A program made the position numbers and the translations under genes. From an uncultured Collinsella sp. (GTDB lineage Bacteria; Actinomycetota; Coriobacteriia; Coriobacteriales; Coriobacteriaceae): DNA of 9,583 nucleotides. Below are positions 6,549 to 9,583 of the stretch, one piece after another (the stretch's first letter is position 1; each line of letters starts with the position of its first letter). Where the stretch lies: the NCBI GenBank assembly GCA_902492185.1, contig CABUKY010000064.1:1-9583 (forward strand), written 5' to 3'. The notes beneath the pieces were generated by a model. The model had not been told where the DNA came from. It saw only the letters and a list, made by a program, of their open reading frames with translations, and ran no database searches.

Positions 6549-6582
6549 TACGGGCGCCTGCTGATGTGGGCGCCCGTATTTT
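6549..6582 (+). terminator. Intrinsic terminator after argH
   Basis: A 10-bp stem, TACGGGCGCC (6549-6558) with GGCGCCCGTA (6569-6578), with a 10-base loop, is followed directly by TTTTG. It lies about 50 bases after the argH stop. Confidence 0.85.
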
Positions 6583-6790
6583 GTTGCTATGGGGGAGGGG
6601 CTTGTCGAGAACTTCTGTAGGACCTTTGGGCAGGTTGTGAAGGGGTTACGTTCGCGGGCGGCAACCGACCGCCTGCTCTGTTCGATGCGGTTGATGGGCG
6701 GTCGGATGGTACTCTAATCGGGCTTCGAAACAGAAGTGACACATATGGAGCGCTTTAATAAATTGCAACGTTTCAATAAACAGCTTTTTG
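6583..6790. other. Intergenic region argH-ndk, no convincing gene
   Basis: About 300 bases separate the argH terminator from ndk. A 42-codon frame (6589-6717) has no ribosome binding site and starts against the argH terminator, so it is not called. It contains a 9-bp perfect stem, CCGACCGCC (6665-6673) with GGCGGTCGG (6697-6705), of unknown role. Further on is an AT-rich stretch with a degenerate direct repeat: CGCTTTAATAAA (6751-6762) and CGTTTCAATAAA (6769-6780), with starts 18 bases apart and 10/12 identical. It could bind a regulator or act as an UP-like element for the ndk promoter. Confidence 0.5.
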
Positions 6791-6819
6791 TTTAACTGCA
6801 GCTAAAACTCTGTTACGAT
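6791..6819 (+). promoter_or_regulatory. ndk: Candidate ndk promoter
   Basis: TTTAAC (6791-6796) and TACGAT (6814-6819) are spaced by 17 bases. The -10 is preceded by TGT, giving an extended -10 (TGTTACGAT). The region upstream is AT-rich. The -35 is weak (3/6). A start near 6826 would leave a ~58-base leader before ndk. Confidence 0.45.
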
Positions 6820-6883
6820 GCAGTCCAGGCGGGTGCCGGAATGGGACTTGGGCACGCGCGAACCTACTTGAAAGGCTACTTTT

Positions 6884-7288
6884 ATGGCTATCGAGAAGAC
6901 CTTCATCATGATTAAGCCCGACGCCGTGCGCGACCGCAAGATCGGCGAGATCGTTGCTCGCATTGAGCGCAGCGGCCTTGTCATCGAGCGCATGGAGATG
7001 ACCACGCTCGAGCGCGCTACCGTCGAGGAGCACTACGCCCATCTGGCCGACAAGCCCTTCTTTGGCGGTCTCTGCGACTTTATGACGAGCGGTCCGGTCG
7101 TCAAGATGGTCGTTTCCGGTCTCTCCGCTGTTGCTAAGATGCGCACCCTCATGGGCGCTACCAACCCGCTTGAGGCTGCTCCTGGTACCATCCGCGGCGA
7201 CTTTGCCGTCGATGTCAACGCCAACGTGATCCACGGCTCCGACTGCCTGGAGAATGCCGAGATCGAGATCAAGCGCTTCTTTGGCTAA
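6884..7288 (+). CDS. ndk: Nucleoside diphosphate kinase
   Basis: Transfers the gamma-phosphate between nucleoside triphosphates and diphosphates through a phosphohistidine intermediate, balancing NTP and dNTP pools in the cytoplasm. The 134-residue protein matches the compact bacterial form. It begins EKTFIMIKPDAV, with K11 in the ATP-binding strand, and has the active-site signature NVIHGSD with catalytic H117. GATNPLEAAPGTIRGDF (from residue 91) carries the nucleotide-binding arginine region. The start is ATG 6884, with AAAGG eight bases upstream. It appears monocistronic: a candidate promoter sits about 60 bases upstream and a strong terminator follows about 40 bases downstream. It is convergent with rpiB. 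Confidence 0.98.
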   Translation: MAIEKTFIMIKPDAVRDRKIGEIVARIERSGLVIERMEMTTLERATVEEHYAHLADKPFFGGLCDFMTSGPVVKMVVSGLSAVAKMRTLMGATNPLEAAPGTIRGDFAVDVNANVIHGSDCLENAEIEIKRFFG

Positions 7289-7326
7289 ACCAGCTTTGAC
7301 TCCTTAAAGCTGTTAGCGTGTGGCTT

Positions 7327-7360
7327 GGGCGCCGCGGAACTCCATCCGCGGCGCCCTTTT
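7327..7360 (+). terminator. Intrinsic terminator after ndk
   Basis: A perfect 12-bp GC-rich stem, GGGCGCCGCGGA (7327-7338) with TCCGCGGCGCCC (7345-7356), has a 6-base loop and is followed by TTTTATT. This is the canonical form for the plus strand. Confidence 0.93.
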
Positions 7361-7374
7361 ATTCCAAAATCTAT

Positions 7375-7415
7375 GCAGGGGCCCGCTCGGATATGTGTTC
7401 CGAGCGGGCCCCTGC
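7375..7415 (-). terminator. Terminator hairpin for rpiB (possibly bidirectional)
   Basis: A perfect 17-bp stem (7375-7391 with 7399-7415) with a 7-base loop lies 24 bases beyond the rpiB stop on the minus strand. In that direction it is followed by ATAGATTTT, a broken T-tract. It sits back-to-back with the ndk terminator, so it may act on both strands. Confidence 0.82.
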
Positions 7416-7439
7416 TGTTAGCTTGTGGCACTGAATAGT

Positions 7440-7907
7440 TTAGGCTTCGTCGACGATCTTAAGGCCGCGCGTGCGATCGATCTCGTTGAGGAGGTTAACG
7501 CGACGCTCGTGACGACCACCCTCAAACTCGGCGTCGAGCCACTCGTCGACAATCATCTTGGCGAGCTCGGAGCCCACGACGCGGGCGCCAAAGGCGAGCA
7601 CGTTGGTGTTGTTGTGCATGCGGGAGAGCTTGGCGCTGAAGGGCTCGGAGCATACGACGGCGCGAACACCTTCGACCTTGTTGGCGGCCAGGCTGATGCC
7701 GACGCCGGTACCGCAGATCAGGATACCCAGGTCGACGTCACCGTTGGCCACGGCCTTACCCACCTTGTAGCCGGCGATGGGGTAATCGAAGCTCTCGGAG
7801 GTGTCGGTGCCAAAGTTCACGACCTCGCAGCCGCGCTCCTTCAGGTGCTCGGAGATGATGTTCTTGAGCTCGACGGCGGCGTGGTCGTTACCGATACCAA
7901 TCTTCAT
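7440..7907 (-). CDS. rpiB: Ribose 5-phosphate isomerase B (RpiB/LacAB family)
   Basis: Interconverts ribulose 5-phosphate and ribose 5-phosphate in the non-oxidative pentose phosphate pathway. It has 155 residues, typical of the family. Visible landmarks are GNDHAAVELK near the N-terminus (D8, H9), the catalytic-cysteine loop GILICGTGVGISLAANK with C65, the HNNTNVLAFGAR signature with H98 and N99 in the phosphate/sugar-binding region, and the C-terminal GGRHERRV with conserved arginines. The start is ATG 7905-7907, preceded by GAGAGGAA on the minus strand. The paralogous LacA/LacB subunits of galactose 6-phosphate isomerase share the fold, but the active-site motifs and single-gene context fit RpiB better. 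It is divergent from the cyuA-like gene and convergent with ndk. Confidence 0.95.
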   Translation of the reverse strand: MKIGIGNDHAAVELKNIISEHLKERGCEVVNFGTDTSESFDYPIAGYKVGKAVANGDVDLGILICGTGVGISLAANKVEGVRAVVCSEPFSAKLSRMHNNTNVLAFGARVVGSELAKMIVDEWLDAEFEGGRHERRVNLLNEIDRTRGLKIVDEA

Positions 7908-7968
7908 GAGTGGTTCCTCTCTGGTCCGTGCGGCGGAATTGCTAAAGGTTTTACCGCGTTCGACTGCA

Positions 7969-7974
7969 TGATAG
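7969..7974 (-). promoter_or_regulatory. rpiB: Possible -10 element for rpiB
   Basis: On the minus strand the hexamer reads TATCAT (5/6 to the consensus), 61 bases upstream of the rpiB start. No good -35 is found at 16-18 bases, so support is weak. Confidence 0.25.
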
Positions 7975-8103
7975 CGCGACTTTTGTGGAAACGCTCGGGC
8001 GTTTTTTGGTCAAACGCTTTAGCATGCAACAAGACTAGCTTTTCATGTATTAATGCCGTCAGTTTGCGCTTGAACGCCGTCCGCCGGAACTTGGGTTGCG
8101 GTT

Positions 8104-8123
8104 TTTGATGCATTGTTATCAAA
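8104..8123. promoter_or_regulatory. Short inverted repeat upstream of cyuA-like gene
   Basis: TTTGAT (8104-8109) and ATCAAA (8118-8123) form a perfect 6-bp inverted repeat with 8 bases between, in the AT-rich stretch 55-75 bases upstream of the start codon. The half-sites resemble FNR/CRP-type half-sites, but the spacing is 8 instead of 4 within TTGAT-ATCAA, so no regulator is assigned. It could be an operator. Confidence 0.3.
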
Positions 8124-8178
8124 TAAAAGAGCTAATTATTTTCGAGAGCCCTGTCCGTTATACAAGTAGGAGATACCT

Positions 8179-9498
8179 ATGCCTGCCGATTCTCTTCGCG
8201 ATGCCGCGTTTTGCGATGTTTTGAACCGCGAGCTTGTCTGTGCACTCGGCTGCACCGAGCCCATTGCCGTTGCCTATGCAGCGGCGTTGGCGAGCCAGAC
8301 GCTTGGTTGCGAACCCGATCATATGGATGTTGCCTGCTCGGGCAACATCATCAAGAACGTCAAGAGCGTGACCGTGCCCAACTCGGGTGGTATGCACGGT
8401 ATTGAGGCCGCGGCCGTGCTGGGTGCCGTGGGCGGCGACGCCAAGAGCGCGCTCGAGGTGCTCGAGAGCGTTAACGATGAAGACCGTGCACGCGTGGTCG
8501 AGCTCCTCGCCGACGCCGACTACTGCGATGTGTCGCTTGTCGAGGGCGTGCCCAACCTCTACATCAAGGTGACTGCGACGGCCGGGGGCCATACCGCGGT
8601 CGTCGAGATTACCGATCACCACACCAATGTCACGTGCCATACGCTCGACGGTATTCCGGTGTGCGGCAAGTCGGCAGGGGAGTGTGCCGCCTGCGCCGAG
8701 CGCGTGGTGGCCGAGCGTGCGGCGGATAAGGCCGACACGCCCATGTCGATTGAGTCCATCATTGACTTTATCGAGGACGGCGACATTGAGGACGCCCGCG
8801 CTGCCGTTGAGCGTCAGATTGAGCTGAATGGCGCGATCAGTGCCGAGGGCCTTGCGCACGCTTGGGGCGCCGAGGTGGGTCGTACGCTGCTGGGTGCTCG
8901 TGCCGATGACGTCGCCTGCCGTGCCCGTGCCCGTGCGGCCGCCGGGTCCGACGCCCGCATGAACGGCTGCGCGCTGCCGGTCGCCATTGTGTGCGGCTCG
9001 GGCAATCAGGGCATTACCTGCGCATTGCCCGTCATGGAGTATGCCGAATACCTTCGCTGCGACCACGAGCGCCTGGTGCGCGCCGTGATGCTGTCCGATC
9101 TGATCGCCGTGCATATCAAGAGCTATATTGGTGCGCTCTCGGCGTTTTGCGGTGCTATTTGCGCCGCGTGCGGCGCCGGCGCTGCGATTACCTGGCTGTG
9201 CGGTGGCACGCGCGAGCAGATTGGCGCGACGGTCTCGAATACGCTCGGTAACGTGGGCGGCATCGTGTGCGACGGCGCCAAGGCGAGCTGTGCCGCCAAG
9301 ATCTCGGCTGCCGTCGATGCGGCGATTCTGGGCCATGATATGGCCATGCAGGGTCGCGGCTTCCGCGCCGGCGAGGGCCTGATCCAAGATACCGTTGAGC
9401 AGACAATCGCTAGCATGGGCTACGTAGGCCGTGTGGGTATGAAGGACACCGACGTCGAGATCCTCAACATCATGATCGGCAAAACCCAGGTTTGTTAG
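8179..9498 (+). CDS. cyuA: L-cysteine desulfidase / Fe-S L-serine dehydratase-family protein (UPF0597, CyuA/YhaM)
   Basis: A 439-residue cytoplasmic protein of the UPF0597 family, whose characterised members use an oxygen-sensitive [4Fe-4S] cluster to eliminate H2S and ammonia from L-cysteine (and, in relatives, deaminate serine) to give pyruvate. The family hallmark ALGCTEPIAVAYA (C21, C25) is near the N-terminus, followed by CSGNIIKNVKSVTVPNSGG (residues 53-71). GSGNQGITCALPV carries C281, and CGAICAACGAG carries C324, C328 and C331. C25, C281 and C324 sit at positions that fit the three cluster ligands described for the archaeal enzyme, though I have not aligned them. GGIVCDGAKASCAAK follows at 360-374. 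The protein holds 22 cysteines. The start is ATG 8179, with AGGAG six bases upstream. Whether cysteine or serine is the physiological substrate is not visible. Confidence 0.92.
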   Translation: MPADSLRDAAFCDVLNRELVCALGCTEPIAVAYAAALASQTLGCEPDHMDVACSGNIIKNVKSVTVPNSGGMHGIEAAAVLGAVGGDAKSALEVLESVNDEDRARVVELLADADYCDVSLVEGVPNLYIKVTATAGGHTAVVEITDHHTNVTCHTLDGIPVCGKSAGECAACAERVVAERAADKADTPMSIESIIDFIEDGDIEDARAAVERQIELNGAISAEGLAHAWGAEVGRTLLGARADDVACRARARAAAGSDARMNGCALPVAIVCGSGNQGITCALPVMEYAEYLRCDHERLVRAVMLSDLIAVHIKSYIGALSAFCGAICAACGAGAAITWLCGGTREQIGATVSNTLGNVGGIVCDGAKASCAAKISAAVDAAILGHDMAMQGRGFRAGEGLIQDTVEQTIASMGYVGRVGMKDTDVEILNIMIGKTQVC

Positions 9499-9525
9499 TT
9501 ACGCGGTTTTACCAAACCGCGTAAC
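9498..9525. repeat. 12-bp palindrome overlapping facing stop codons
   Basis: GTTACGCGGTTT (9498-9509) pairs perfectly with AAACCGCGTAAC (9514-9525), with a 4-base loop, starting on the last base of the cyuA stop codon. No T-tract follows on either strand. It may terminate both facing genes or stabilise their 3' ends. On the minus strand it also encodes the last residues of the putative facing gene. Confidence 0.7.
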
Positions 9526-9583
9526 CAGTCGACGCTGCAAGCCCGCCAGAGCGGCAATCTGCCTTTCAACTTCGGCGGCATGA
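9499..9583 (-). CDS. Probable C-terminal end of an unidentified protein (truncated by window edge)
   Basis: A minus-strand frame is open from the window edge to a TAA at 9499-9501. It encodes 27 residues with a coding-like composition: AAEVERQIAALAGLQRRL followed by VTRFGKTA. The helix-forming, Glu/Leu/Arg-rich pattern would suit a C-terminal coiled-coil such as those closing some transcriptional regulators, but that is only a suggestion. The stop lies directly against the cyuA stop, so the two genes would converge with no gap. Too little is visible to name the product. Confidence 0.45.
   Translation of the reverse strand, partial: HAAEVERQIAALAGLQRRLVTRFGKTA

Noticed and set aside
6589..6717. 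42-codon plus-strand ORF after argH
   Set aside because: No ribosome binding site, starts right at the tail of the argH terminator, and no recognisable sequence.
7425..8108. 227-residue plus-strand ORF opposite rpiB
   Set aside because: Shadow of rpiB; it would also read through the 3' end and promoter region of rpiB.
8105..8122. FNR box upstream of the cyuA-like gene
   Set aside because: The half-sites TTGAT and ATCAA are present but separated by 8 bases instead of 4.
8158..9387. 409-residue minus-strand ORF opposite the cyuA-like gene
   Set aside because: Antisense shadow rich in His/Arg/Gly/Ala with no family features; the plus-strand protein is clearly real.

Overview
The window looks like chromosomal DNA from a GC-rich Gram-positive anaerobe, most likely a member of the Coriobacteriia such as a Collinsella-type gut bacterium. 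That is an inference from strong G/C third-position codon use, GAAAGG/AGGAG-type ribosome binding sites and the overall protein style; no rRNA or tRNA gene is present to confirm it. Every gene with a recognisable function is core metabolism. There is no phage, transposase, CRISPR array or defence gene.

Layout. (1) 1-1665: the 3' part of polA (DNA polymerase I), followed by a 14-bp terminator hairpin and then a large compound palindrome (about 1776-1960) that fills the gap to a convergent gene. (2) 1943-2764, minus strand: a Cof-type HAD phosphatase. (3) 2765-3318: a long, less GC-rich gap that carries an unusual 24-codon ORF (3039-3113) with a strong ribosome binding site. Its last ten residues include six arginines, four of them encoded by CGA. 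Overlapping alternative hairpins and a terminator-like hairpin ending in T5 follow. Directly downstream is argG (3319-4545). (4) 4546-5067: a 12-bp terminator-like hairpin and a 56-residue small ORF with a good ribosome binding site (4779-4949), then argH (5068-6498) with its own terminator. (5) ndk (6884-7288), facing rpiB (7440-7907, minus), with two strong hairpins between them. (6) 8179-9498: an iron-sulfur L-cysteine desulfidase / L-serine dehydratase-family protein (CyuA/YhaM, UPF0597). Its stop codon abuts the stop codon of a probable minus-strand gene that runs off the window.

How the genes work together. argG and argH catalyse the last two steps of arginine biosynthesis (citrulline + aspartate to argininosuccinate, then to arginine + fumarate), but they are about 520 bp apart and seem to have separate control regions. 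The other genes are independent housekeeping units: DNA replication/repair (polA), nucleotide pools (ndk), the pentose phosphate pathway (rpiB), sugar-phosphate or similar phosphatase activity (HAD) and cysteine/serine catabolism (cyuA).

The most interesting signal is the arginine-rich leader ORF upstream of argG. It looks like a leader-peptide attenuator that would sense charged tRNA-Arg. The evidence is sequence-only: the peptide is clear, but which hairpin terminates or antiterminates, and the sign of control, cannot be settled without folding and comparative data.
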